This document shows, piece by piece, positions 52,236 through 63,196 of a DNA stretch of 64,000 nucleotides. Position numbers and translations under genes: made by a program. Below the pieces are notes generated by a model, which made no database searches, had not been told where the DNA came from, and saw only the letters and a program-made list of their open reading frames with translations. Source of the stretch: Micropruina sp. (GTDB taxonomy: Bacteria > Actinomycetota > Actinomycetes > Propionibacteriales > Propionibacteriaceae); assembly GCA_016711205.1 (NCBI GenBank), contig JADJTM010000001.1, forward strand, positions 806,001 through 870,000. The letters are read 5' to 3'. Every line of letters begins with the position of its first letter. Position 1 is the stretch's first letter.

Positions 52236-53537
52236 TCAGCCCTCGACCCGCATCAGGGCGATCTCGCCGGTCACCTCGGGCATCGCCGCGAGATCCTCGA
52301 CGGCCGCGTTCATGTCGCCCACCCGGGCACCGTGGGTGAGAATCGCCAGCGTGGCGCCCTGACCCTGCGGACGGCCCGGCTCGCTCTCTTGCCGCACGGC
52401 CTGGATCGACACCTGGTAGCGGGCGAACGCCGCCGCGATCTTGGCCAGCACACCGGGCTCGTCATCGACGCTGAAGGACACATAAAAGCGCGACGGCACC
52501 TGGCCCCGCGGCGTGATCGGCCGGGCCGAGTACGACGACTCCCCCGGCCCCGCGACCCCCCGGACGCGGTTGCGCGCGGCGGTCACCACGTCGCCCAGCA
52601 CAGCGGACGCGGTCGGCGCCCCGCCCGCGCCCGGGCCCATGAACATCAACTGCCCGGCGTGCCGCGACTCGATGAACACGGCGTTGAACGCGCCCGACAC
52701 GTTGGCCAGCGGATGGCTGGCCGGCACCATCGTGGGGTGCACACCGACCGAGATCGAGCCGTCCGGGGCGAGGGCGCAGCGGGCGAGCAGCTTGATCACG
52801 TAGCCGAGCTCCGCGGCGGTGGCGACGTCGGCGGAACTGACCTTGGTGATGCCCTCACAATCGACGTCTTCGAGCTTGACCCGGCTGTGAAAGGCGAGGC
52901 TGGCCAGAATGGCGGCCTTGGCGGCAGCGTCCAGGCCCTCAACGTCGGCGCTCGGGTCGTCCTCGGCGTACCCGAGTTGCTGGGCCTGCGCCAGCACCTC
53001 GTCGAACGACGAACCCTCGGTGTGCATCTTGTCGAGAATGAAGTTGGTGGTGCCGTTGACGATGCCCTTGACGCTCGTCACCTCGTCGCCGACCAGCGAC
53101 TCACGCAGTGGACGGATGATCGGGATCGCCCCGGCCACCGCCGCCTCGAAGTAGAGGTCGACGCCGGCCTCGGCCGCCGCCTCGTAGAGGGTCGGGCCGT
53201 CCTGGGCCAGCAACTGCTTGTTGGCGGTGATCACCGAGGCTCCCGATCTGATCGCTGCCAGGATCAGGCTGCGCGCAGGCTCGACGCCACCCATCACTTC
53301 GATCACCAGATCGATGCCCTTGCGCGCCACCAGTGCTGCGGCGTCGTCGGTGAGCAGCGTGGCGTCGATGCCCGGACGGGGTTTGGCCAGGTCGCGCACG
53401 GCGATGCCGACCAGCTCGAGCCGTCGGCCCACCCGGGACTGAAACTCATCGCCGCTGTCGAGCAGCATGCGAGCGACCTGGGATCCCACCACTCCGCAGC
53501 CCAGCAGGGCCACCTTGAGCGGTTTGGCTGGCGTCAT
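52236..53537 (-). CDS. hom: Homoserine dehydrogenase
   Basis: Reduces aspartate semialdehyde to homoserine, the branch point to threonine and methionine. A Rossmann N-terminus (VALLGCGVVGSQVARMLLDS), the catalytic middle domain GIVNGTTNFILDKMHTEGSS then GYAEDDPSADVEGLDAAAKA, and a C-terminal ACT domain (about 350-433: FYVSFSVDDEPGVLAKIAAA) suggest feedback inhibition by threonine. 433 residues. It starts 25 bp after lysA. Confidence 0.96.
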   Translation of the reverse strand: MTPAKPLKVALLGCGVVGSQVARMLLDSGDEFQSRVGRRLELVGIAVRDLAKPRPGIDATLLTDDAAALVARKGIDLVIEVMGGVEPARSLILAAIRSGASVITANKQLLAQDGPTLYEAAAEAGVDLYFEAAVAGAIPIIRPLRESLVGDEVTSVKGIVNGTTNFILDKMHTEGSSFDEVLAQAQQLGYAEDDPSADVEGLDAAAKAAILASLAFHSRVKLEDVDCEGITKVSSADVATAAELGYVIKLLARCALAPDGSISVGVHPTMVPASHPLANVSGAFNAVFIESRHAGQLMFMGPGAGGAPTASAVLGDVVTAARNRVRGVAGPGESSYSARPITPRGQVPSRFYVSFSVDDEPGVLAKIAAAFARYQVSIQAVRQESEPGRPQGQGATLAILTHGARVGDMNAAVEDLAAMPEVTGEIALMRVEG

Positions 53538-53562
53538 CGTTCTCTCCTCATTCTCGGGCCAT

Positions 53563-54972
53563 TCAGCTCAGGGCCCCCGGGTCGAGCGCCAGCAGATCGT
53601 CCAATGTCTCACGCCGCAGCAGTGTGGTGAGGCGTCCGTCGCGGACGGCGACCACCGGCGGGCGCGGAACGTGATTGTAGTTGCTCGCCATCGAGCGGCT
53701 GTACGCGCCGGCGGCGGGGACCGCGATCAGGTCACCGGGCGCCACGTCGTCGGGCAGGAACTCGTCGCGGACCAGAATGTCGCCGCCCTCGCAGTGCTTG
53801 CCGACCACCCGCGACAGCACGGGCCCGCGCTCGCCGGCCCGGTTGGCCAGGGTCGCGGAGTACTCGGCCGCGTACAGCGCGGGACGGATGTTGTCGCTCA
53901 TGCCGCCGTCGACGGCGATGTAGCGGCGGGACTGACCGCCACCGATCTCGACTGTCTTGACGGTGCCGACGGTGTAGAGGGCGGTGCCGGGCGGGCCGCA
54001 GATGGCACGTCCGGGCTCGATCGACATGCGCGGCACGGGCAGGGCGAAGCCGCGGCACTCGTGTTCGATGATCGAGCGCAGGCCGGCCGCCAGCTCGGCG
54101 GGCGGGGCGGGGGTGTCCTCTTTGATGTAGCTGATGCCGAAGCCGCCGCCCAGGTCGAGGTCGGGCAGCGTGACGCCGGTGGCCTCGCGGAACTGCGACA
54201 AGAGCTTGAGGGTGCGCCGGGCGGCCACCTCGAAGCCGTTGGTATCGAAGATCTGCGAGCCGATGTGACTGTGGATGCCCAGCAGGTTCAGGTACGGGCT
54301 GTGGTGGCTGCGTACGAGGGCGACCAGGGCGGCGCCGCCGTTGATCGAGAAGCCGAACTTCTGGTCCTCGTGCGCGGTGGCGATGTACTCGTGGGTGTGC
54401 GCCTCGACGCCGGTGGTCACCCGGATCAGCACGTCGGCGACGGTGCCCAGCTCGGCGCACAGCTGTTCGAGCCGGCTGATCTCGTTGGACGAGTCGACGA
54501 TGATCCGGCCCACGCCGGCGCGCAGGCCGGTGCGCAGTTCGTCCAGGCTCTTGTTGTTGCCGTGCATGCCGATGGTCGCGGCGTCGACCCCGCCGCGCAG
54601 CGCGACGGCCAACTCTCCGCCGGAACAGACGTCGAGGCCAAGCCCCTCCTCGGCGATCCAGCGTGCGACCGTCGTGCACAGGAAGGACTTGCCGGCGTAG
54701 AAGACGTCCCACCCCTCGAACGCGTCGCGCCATTCGCGGGCGCGAGCCCGGAAATCGTCCTCGTCGATCACATAAACGGGGCTGCCGACCTCGTCGACGA
54801 TGGATGCCGCGGTGCGTCCGGCGATCTCGAGTTCGCCGGCCGGGTTGCGGCCGGCGTTGCGACTCCACAGGGCTGCGGTCAGGGCGTTGACGTCGTCGGG
54901 ACGGGTCAGCCACAGCGGCGCGGGCGAGGTCGCGTCGGCGTGAATCGAGCCGGCGACGTGCATGTGGGTCAT
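53563..54972 (-). CDS. lysA: Diaminopimelate decarboxylase
   Basis: Last step of lysine synthesis. Fold III PLP enzyme of 469 residues with the PLP lysine in VFYAGKSFLCTTVARWIAEE, GIHSHIGSQI, the glycine-rich phosphate site DLDLGGGFGISYI, EPGRAICGPPGTALYTVGTV, and VGKHCEGGDILVRDEFLPDD with the active-site Cys. The ATG at 54972 (MTHMHVAGS) is used; the long upstream extension of the open frame crosses the tRNA gene on the other strand and is not coding. Confidence 0.96.
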   Translation of the reverse strand: MTHMHVAGSIHADATSPAPLWLTRPDDVNALTAALWSRNAGRNPAGELEIAGRTAASIVDEVGSPVYVIDEDDFRARAREWRDAFEGWDVFYAGKSFLCTTVARWIAEEGLGLDVCSGGELAVALRGGVDAATIGMHGNNKSLDELRTGLRAGVGRIIVDSSNEISRLEQLCAELGTVADVLIRVTTGVEAHTHEYIATAHEDQKFGFSINGGAALVALVRSHHSPYLNLLGIHSHIGSQIFDTNGFEVAARRTLKLLSQFREATGVTLPDLDLGGGFGISYIKEDTPAPPAELAAGLRSIIEHECRGFALPVPRMSIEPGRAICGPPGTALYTVGTVKTVEIGGGQSRRYIAVDGGMSDNIRPALYAAEYSATLANRAGERGPVLSRVVGKHCEGGDILVRDEFLPDDVAPGDLIAVPAAGAYSRSMASNYNHVPRPPVVAVRDGRLTTLLRRETLDDLLALDPGALS

Positions 54973-55149
54973 GGCGCGCAACTCTGCCAGAACGGCGTCA
55001 CCGCGGCCCCCGGCTCCCGCGCGCTGGGATCGTGCGATCGGCAGGGTGTCCGGGTCTCGCCACGCTCGACCACCGGATCGAGCGTGACGGCAGTGATTCG
55101 ATCCGGCCACCGGCGATGCGGTACAGTCGGGGCCGGTCCGCTGGCCCGG

Positions 55150-55221
55150 GCCCCCGTAGCTCAGGGGATAGAGCGCCGCCCTCCGGAGGCGGGTGCGCAG
55201 GTTCGAATCCTGCCGGGGGCG
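55150..55221 (+). tRNA. tRNA-Arg (anticodon CCG)
   Basis: A full cloverleaf: acceptor GCCCCCG/CGGGGGC with discriminator G, D arm GCTC-AGGGGATA-GAGC, anticodon arm CCGCC-CTCCGGA-GGCGG, variable GTGC, and T arm GCAGG-TTCGAAT-CCTGC. The anticodon CCG reads the CGG codon. CCA is not encoded. A strong terminator follows. Confidence 0.97.
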
Positions 55222-55224
55222 CCC

Positions 55225-55262
55225 ATGATCCCGCACCTCATCAGGTGCGGGATCATCGCTTT
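55225..55262 (+). terminator. tRNA-Arg terminator
   Basis: ATGATCCCGCACCT and AGGTGCGGGATCAT form a perfect 14-bp stem around CATC, three bases after the tRNA, followed by CGCTTTC. Confidence 0.85.
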
Positions 55263-55347
55263 CACGGCGTATTCGCCCCGCATCGTCACCGCTCGGCACG
55301 CCGGCATCCGGCGAGGGGCGGGTGTCAGGCCGATGCCGGGACGAACC

Positions 55348-55725
55348 TCAGCCCCAGTTGGCCGCCTTGGTCAGGCAGAACGGGTGGCCGTCCGGGTCGA
55401 GCAGCACCACCCAGTCCGCCGAGGGTTGGTCGTTCGGCTTGGTGGCGCCCAGGGCGAGCAGTTGCGCCTCAGCTTCGGCCAGGTCGTCGACGGCCAGGTC
55501 GAAGTGGAACTGCTTGCTGCCGTAGCTGTTCGGCCACGGGGGCGCCTGCCACCCCTCGACCCGACCGAAGCCGATGCGCTGGTGGCCCTTGGTCACCATG
55601 CCGTAGTTCGCGTCGGAGTAGCTGACCTTCCAGCCGAGCGCGGCGGCCCAGAATGCCGCCTCCCCGGCGGGATCCGCGCAGTCGACGGTGACCATCGCGA
55701 GTGTTGCGGGTGCTGATCCGGACAT
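55348..55725 (-). CDS. VOC family protein (glyoxalase superfamily)
   Basis: A 125-residue protein with two beta-alpha-beta-beta-beta modules: MVTVDCADPAGEAAFWAAAL then GWKV, and KQFHFDLAVDDLAEAEAQLL then ALGATK, ending VVLLDPDGHPFCLTK. This is the PF18029-like 'glyoxalase-like' type common in actinobacteria, often of unknown substrate. It is a single gene between the tRNA and the second repeat island. Confidence 0.85.
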   Translation of the reverse strand: MSGSAPATLAMVTVDCADPAGEAAFWAAALGWKVSYSDANYGMVTKGHQRIGFGRVEGWQAPPWPNSYGSKQFHFDLAVDDLAEAEAQLLALGATKPNDQPSADWVVLLDPDGHPFCLTKAANWG

Positions 55726-55919
55726 CGTTCCTCCTGGTTGGCCGGCAGCCGGCAGTCACGGCCGGGCCGGCGGGCGGTGAGACGGTGACCAATACTCCGC
55801 ATGATGCTCAGCGCATGTCCACCCCCCGCCACGCGGGTTGGTCACCACCGGTGATCGAGCGTGTCGAGATCTGCGCTGCGCGGGAGGGGGTCTCGACGGG
55901 TTCGATCAGCAGGGCGCGG

Positions 55920-56925
55920 GTTGAGATCCCGGCGTTCGCCGGGATGACGGGAGGGTTCCGATCGGCAGGGAGCGGGGTGAGATCCCGGCGTTCGCCGGGA
56001 TGACGACAGGGGGCTACACCGGAGGGACTCTTCACCGTGCGCGGACGCAACCCTTGGTCATCTCCCGTCCCACGTCATCGCGGCGAATGCCGGGATCTCT
56101 GACCGGCACCGGGGTTCGATGGGCTCGACCGGCGGGTCTCTTCACCGTGCGCGGACGCAACCCTCGGTCATCTCCCGTCCCACGTCATCCCGGCGAATGC
56201 CGGGATCTTTGGCTGGCACCGGGGTTCGATGGGCTCCACCGGTGGGTCTCTTCACCGAGCGCGGACGCAACCGTCGTTGATCTGCCGGCCCACGTCATCC
56301 CGGCGAATGCCGGGATCTCTGACCGGCACCGGGGTTCGATGAGCTCGACCGGCGGGTCTCTTCACCGAGCGCGGACGCAACCCTCGGTCATCTCCCGGCC
56401 CACGTCATCCCGGCGAATGCCGGGATCTCTGGCAGGCACCGGGACTCGACGGGGGTCGGCAGACAAGCTCGATCGGCCGGGTGCGGGGTGAGATCCCGGC
56501 GTTCGCCGGGATGACGGGACGGGTCTTGATAGGCAGGGGGGTGAGATCCCGGCGTTCGCCGGGATGACGGGAGGGGCTCGACCGGTGGGTCTCTTCACCG
56601 TGCGCGGACGCAACCCTCGGTCATCTCCCGTCCCACGTCATCCCGGCGAATGCCGGGATCTCTGACTGGCACCGGGACTCGACGGGGGTCGGCAGACAAG
56701 CTCGATCGGTGGGGTCCGCGGTGAGATCCCGGCGTTCGCCGGGATGACGGGACGGGTTCCGACCGGCAGGGTGCGGGGTGAGATCCCGGCGTTCGACGGG
56801 GGTCGGCAGACAAGCTCGATCGGTGGGGTGCGCGGTGAGATCCCGGCGTTCGCCGGGATGACGGGACGGGTTCCGATCGGCAGGGTGCGGGGTGAGATCC
56901 CGGCGTCCGCCGGGATGACGGGACG
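55920..56925. repeat. Repeat island 2: same palindrome family as island 1
   Basis: A gene-free stretch with about 12 intact copies and one truncated copy of the ATCCCGGCG..CGCCGGGAT palindrome. Forward copies are near 56073, 56183, 56293, 56403 and 56636. Reverse copies are near 55924, 55980, 56491, 56544, 56724, 56838 and 56895; a broken one is at 56781. The rest of 55726-57067 is non-coding. Spacers here (TCTTCACCGTGCGCGGACGC, GGGGTTCGATGGGCTC, AGACAAGCTCGATCGG) differ from most in island 1. Confidence 0.9.
56024..56463. repeat. Four tandem 110-bp units within repeat island 2
   Basis: Four successive units recur at 110-bp intervals (palindromes at 56073, 56183, 56293 and 56403). Each has TCTTCACCGNGCGCGGACGC, a CATCTCCC block, the palindrome, then GGCACCGGGGTTCGATG. 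The fourth unit departs at its end. A partial fifth unit recurs near 56587-56680. Near-identity suggests recent unequal crossing-over or slippage. Confidence 0.8.
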
Positions 56926-57011
56926 GGTCTCGACCGCGGCAGGCGCTGAATGAACCGTGACATGTCAGGGTCCGCACCGGCACGTCGGTTTCGCCCCACG
57001 GGCTGGCTGGG

Positions 57012-57017
57012 TAGCAT
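57012..57017 (+). promoter_or_regulatory. Putative -10 element (TAGCAT) for kgd
   Basis: GGGTAGCATCG lies 51 bases before the kgd GTG, the same string seen before the DivIVA-like gene. A good -35 is not visible. It is the first non-repeat sequence after island 2. Confidence 0.3.
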
Positions 57018-57067
57018 CGAACCCCAGTAGGCGTCGCGGCCTGCCCAGGGAACGGAAGAAGGCGATC

Positions 57068-60000
57068 GTGGTCCTCGCGCCCGAGAATCTCACGACGGAA
57101 TACGCATCGACTGATGAATTTGGTGCCAACGACTGGCTGATCGACGAGATGTACCAGGCCTATCAGCAGGACCCCGCCTCGGTGGACGAGCGCTGGCAGG
57201 CCTTCTTCGCCAACCGCGCTCAGGGCGGCGCGTCCGGGGCCGCCCCGCAGGCGCCCGCGGAGCCACCGGCCGCCGCGACAGCGACCGACACCGCACCCAC
57301 CGATGCCGCTCCCACCGATACGACCCGGGCCGACGGCGCACCTGCCACGGCCGCGACGCCCGAGCCTGCCAGCCCGACGCCCGCCGCTGCGCAGACCGCG
57401 GAGGCGAAACCCGCACCGTCGGCCCCGTCCGCGCCGGGACGCTCCTACACGGTGGTCGCCGAGGGCGCCCCCAAGCCGCCGGCAGCACCGCACCCCGCGC
57501 CGAACGGAGAGAGCGGGCCACAGGCGACGGTCGAGTCGTCCGGCGCGACGGGTCACGACGCCGCACCGGAGTCGCCCGGCTCGGGTATGGGCCTGTCGGC
57601 CAACCGTCCCAACCTGGTGCAGCGCAAGGAGCAGGCGAGTTCGGAGCCGACCCGTACCCAGCTCAAGGGTGCCCCGATGCGCACCGCGCGCAACATGGAC
57701 GCCTCGCTGGCCATGCCGACCGCCACCTCGGTACGCAACATTCCGATGAAGCTCGCCATCGACCAGCGGCTGATGGTGAACGCCCACCTGGCCCGAACCA
57801 CCGGCGGCAAGGTCTCGTTCACGCACCTGATCGGGTTCGCGATGATCCAGGCGCTCAAGCGGGTGCCCACGATGAACGCCTGCTACGAAGAGGTGGACGG
57901 CAAGCCGTTCCTGGTCGAGCCCAACACGATCAACCTCGGCCTGGCCATCGACCTGCCGCGCCCGGACGGAGGCCGCCAGCTGCTGGTGCCCAACATCAAG
58001 GGCTGCGAGCATCTCAACTTCGGCCAGTTCTGGGCGGCCTACGAGGCGGTCGTCCGCAAGGCCCGCAAGGGCGAACTCGCGGTTACCGACTTTCAGGGCA
58101 CCAGCGCCACCCTGACCAACCCCGGCGGCATCGGCACCAGCCATTCGGTGCCGCGGCTGATGGCGGGGCAGGGCCTGATTCTGGGCGTCGGTTCGATCGA
58201 CTACCCGCCGGAGTTCCAGGGGGCCTCGCTGCGCCGCATCACCGAGACCGGCGTGTCGAAGGTGACCACCCTGACCTCCACCTACGACCACCGCATCATT
58301 CAGGGCGCCCAGTCGGGTGAGTTCCTGAAGGTGATCCACGAGCTGTTGCTGGGCAAGCACGGCTTCTACGACGAGATCTTCGCCTCGCTGCGCATTCCCT
58401 ACGCACCCATTCGGTGGGCGCAGGACGTCAGCGCCGAGCGTCCGGGCCAGATTCCCAAGTCGGCCCGGGTGTTCTCGCTGATCGCCGCCTACCGCCAGCA
58501 CGGCCACCTGATGGCCGACATCGACCCGCTGGAATACCGCCAGCGCTCACACCCCGAGCTGACGTTGGAGTACCACGGGCTGACCCTGTGGGACCTCGAC
58601 CGCGAGTTTCCGGTCGGCAACTTCGGCGGCCATGACGGCGAGGTGATGACGCTGCGTGACATTCTCGCCACCCTGCGCGGTTCGTACTGCCGCAGCATCG
58701 GCATCGAGTACATGCACATTCAGGACAACGAGCAGCGGGCCTGGATCCAGACGCGGGTCGAGGTGCCGCACGCCCCCTGGCCCCGCGAGGAGCATCTGCG
58801 CATTCTCGACCGGCTGAACGAGGCCGAGATCTTCGAGACGTTCCTGCAGACCAAGTTCGTCGGGCAGAAACGGTTCAGCCTCGAAGGCGGTGAGTCCACC
58901 ATCGTCCTGCTGGACGAGCTGTGCGACGCCGCCGCGAACCGTGATCTGGACGAGGTCTGTATCGGCATGCCGCACCGCGGCCGGCTGAACGTGCTCGCCA
59001 ACATCGTCGGCAAGAGCTACGGCCAGATCTTCAAGGAGTTCGAGGGCAGCGTCGACCCGCGGCACGCGCAGGGCACCGGCGACGTCAAGTACCACCTGGG
59101 CGCCGAGGGCGAGTTCACCGCGCTGTCGGGCAAGACGATCAAGACCTCCGTGGCCGCCAACCCCAGCCACCTGGAAGCCGTCGACCCGGTGCTCGAGGGC
59201 ATCGCCCGGGCCAAGCAGGACCAGCTCACCGACGCCAAGGGCTACCCGGTGCTGCCGATCCTGCTGCACGGGGATGCGGCCTTCGCAGGACAGGGCGTGG
59301 TCTACGAGACCCTGCAGATGAGCCAGCTGCGGCCCTACAAGACCGGGGGCACCATTCACGTGGTGGTGAACAACCAGGTCGGGTTCACCACCTCGCCGTA
59401 CGACTCGCGCACCTCGGTGTACTGCACCGATGTGGCCAAGGCCATCCAGTCGCCCATCTTTCACATCAACGGCGACGACCCCGAGGCCTGTCGCCCGGAT
59501 CGCGCAACTGGCCTTCGAGTACCGGCAGAAGTTCAGCAAGGACGTCGTGCTGGACGTGGTCTGCTACCGCCGCCGCGGCCACAACGAGGGTGACGATCCC
59601 AGCTTCACCCAGCCGCGCATGTACGACCTGATCGAGCAGAAGCGCAGCGTCCGCAAGCTGTACACCGAGGCGCTGATCGGCCGCGGCGACATCAGCACCG
59701 AAGACGCCGAGGCGGTGCTGACCCGGTTCCGCGACGGCCTGGAGAGCGTGTTCAAGAAGGCCCGCGACGAGGCCGCAGAGGACGACTCGTACCGCAAGGT
59801 GCCCTACTACCCGCCGAAGCTCGGCAAGACCCAGGGCACCGCCATCACCGCCGAGGTGATGGCGAAGGTGGCCCGGGCGCACGTCAACTTCCCCGACGGC
59901 TTCACCGTGCACCCCAAGGTCCTCCCGCAGTTGCAGCGCCGTGCCGACGGCATCCTGAACGGTCCGATCGACTGGGCCACCGGCGAGCTGCTCGCCCTCG

Positions 60001-61013
60001 GCTCGTTGCTGCTCGAGGGTCGTCCGGTGCGGCTGGTCGGTCAGGACACCCGGCGCGGCACCTTCGTCCAGCGGTTCGCGGCGGTGGTCGACCGCGACAC
60101 CGCCGAGGGCTACGTGCCGCTCAACCACCTGTCCGACACCCAGGGCACCTTCCACGTCTACGACTCCCTGCTCAGCGAGTACGCCGCGATGGGTTTCGAG
60201 TACGGCTACTCGGTGGCGGCTCCGGACGCGCTGGTGTGCTGGGAGGCCCAGTTCGGTGACTTCGCCAACGGCGCGCAGACCATCGCCGACGAGTTCATCG
60301 CCTCCGGCAACGCGAAGTGGACCCAGAAGTCGGGCGTGGTGCTGCTGCTCCCCCACGGCTATGAAGGCCAGGGGCCCGACCACTCCTCCATGCGGATCGA
60401 GCGCTGGCTGCAGCTGTGCCACGAGGGGGCGCTGGCGGTCTGCCAGCCGTCCACGCCGGCCAGCTACTTCCACCTGCTGCGCACCCACGCGTACGTGAAC
60501 TGGCACCGTCCGGTGGTGATCGCCACCCCCAAGTCGATGCTGCGCAACAAGATGGCGGTGTCGCAGCCGTCCGACTTCACCAACGGCCGCTGGGAGCCCG
60601 CGCAGGGCGATCCGACGATCACCGACCCGGCGTCGGTGTCGCGCATCCTGATCTGCTCGGGCAAGCTGCGCTGGGATCTGGTCACCGCCCGGCCCGAGGC
60701 CGGCCTGGACGACAAGGTGGCGATCCTGTCGCTGGAGCGGCTCTACCCGCTGCCGGCCAGAGAACTTGCCGCGCAGCTGTCGCGCTATCCCACGGGCGCC
60801 GACATTCGCTACGTGCAGGACGAGCCCGAGAACCAGGGTGCCTGGTGGTTCCTCGACCAACACCTGCCCGAGGCGGTCGCCGCGTTCCTGCCCGGCTACC
60901 AGCTGAACATGAGGCCGATCGCGCGACCGTCGGCTTCGGCGCCGTCCGTCGGATCGCTCAAGGTGCACCGGGCCCAGCAGGACGACCTGTTGGAGCGTGC
61001 GTTCGCCGACTGA
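57068..61013 (+). pseudogene. kgd: Multifunctional 2-oxoglutarate metabolism enzyme Kgd (SucA/E1o), apparent one-base insertion
   Basis: Actinobacterial Kgd joins an N-terminal E1 segment (NDWLIDEMYQAYQQDPASVD), an Ala/Pro linker (about 55-180), an E2-like succinyltransferase core (about 215-440, with STYDHRIIQGAQSGEF) and the ThDP-dependent E1 (MPHRGRLNVLANIVGKSYGQ; GDAAFAGQGVVYETL...VNNQVGFTT). The frame from GTG 57068 breaks at FHINGDDPEA. The expected VARIAQLAFEYRQKFSKDVV is in the next frame. GAG GCC T GTC GCC CGG shows that dropping the T at 59489 restores an alignment of the right length. The second part runs intact to 61013. As the enzyme is central, a sequencing error is the first suspect. 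The start has GGAAGAAGG upstream. Confidence 0.88.
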
Positions 61014-61126
61014 CGCGATGCTGCGAGACCGGCGCAAGCGCACACGCCGGCGCATGGACGGCGCTACGCTGCGCATCGACGCGGTCCGCCGTACCGCTGC
61101 CGAATCGCCTTGAAGGAGACCGCGCA

Positions 61127-62275
<1,149 letters not shown>

Positions 62276-62901
62276 CCTGCAGCGCGCGCGTGGTGCTCGG
62301 CAGCACCGCACCCACCACTGCAGCCACAGCGAGCGCCACCAGCAGCCACAGCCAGGCCTGTTGCAGCAGGTACTCGCCGAAACCGAAGCCTGCCATCAGC
62401 ACGAAGGCGACCAACGGCCCCCTGGCCCAGCTGCGCAGTTGCCACACACCCACCGCCGAGCCGATCAGCAGCAGGCCGTAGCAGGCCAGCAGAAAGCCGA
62501 TCTGCAAACTGAAGGCTCCGTGGCCGCCGGCGGCGCTGATGGCGCCGAAGACCATGAAGACAACGCCGAGCACCGCCGCGCATGCCGAGGCCGTGATCAC
62601 GCCCCAGGGCCGGTTGTCTCTCACGTCCACCAACCTACTGGGAGGCCCGCGGATCACCCATCGTCTCGGACGCCCGGACGCGCTCCACGCCGCGTCAGGG
62701 GCGGATCAGGCGCCGATTGATGCGTGGAGGCAGTGCACGAACGGGAATATGCGACGAAATCCGTTCATTTACTGATAGGCACCTTGTACATAGCCACTAG
62801 GCTTGCCAGGCTAGACTCGAAGATTCGTGCGCTGCCCCAGTCGGTGGCGCTCCGCCCAGAGAGGGCACATGACTTTTCCACAAGAAGGAGTTGGAAGCCG
62901 C

Positions 62902-63153
62902 ATGGATTGGCGCCATCGCGCTGCCTGCCTCACCGAGGACCCGGAGCTGTTCTTCCCGGTCGGCAACACCGGACCGGCCCTGATGCAGATTCAGGAGGCC
63001 AAGAAGGTGTGCAAGCGCTGTGATGTCCGCGAGGCCTGCTTGCAGTGGGCCCTCGACGCCGGCCAGGACCACGGGGTGTGGGGTGGCCTCAGCGAGGACG
63101 AGCGGCGTGCACTCAAGCGCCGCGCCGCCCGGTCGCGGGTGCGCGTCAGCTGA
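62902..63153 (+). CDS. whiB1: WhiB1-type iron-sulfur transcription regulator
   Basis: An 83-residue Wbl protein. Cys9, Cys37, Cys40 and Cys46 give the CxnCxxCxxxxxC cluster, and GVWGG at 58-62 is the family turn, followed by a basic DNA-binding tail (RRALKRRAARSRVR). The sequence MDWRHRAACLTEDPELFFPV then GNTGPALMQIQEAKKVCKRC matches M. tuberculosis WhiB1 closely, including Cys positions. WhiB1 binds a 4Fe-4S cluster that reacts with NO and contacts the housekeeping sigma factor. AAGAAGGAG lies in the leader. It converges with a pdtaS-like gene, as whiB1 and pdtaS do in mycobacteria. Confidence 0.95.
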   Translation: MDWRHRAACLTEDPELFFPVGNTGPALMQIQEAKKVCKRCDVREACLQWALDAGQDHGVWGGLSEDERRALKRRAARSRVRVS

Positions 63154-63196
63154 GGCCGGCCCGTACCCAGGCTTCAGCAGAGCGCGGCAGCCGGTT

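Noticed and set aside
55150..55221. tRNA-Arg as an attachment site for an integrated element
   Set aside because: No repeat of the tRNA 3' end was seen in the window and no integrase is nearby.
53563..55299. lysA with a 110-residue N-terminal extension
   Set aside because: The added frame crosses a tRNA-Arg gene and its terminator on the other strand; family homology starts near the ATG at 54972.
59430..59600. Programmed frameshift in kgd
   Set aside because: No slippery heptamer, Shine-Dalgarno-like stimulator or downstream pseudoknot is visible, and the enzyme family does not use recoding. A one-base insertion is simpler.
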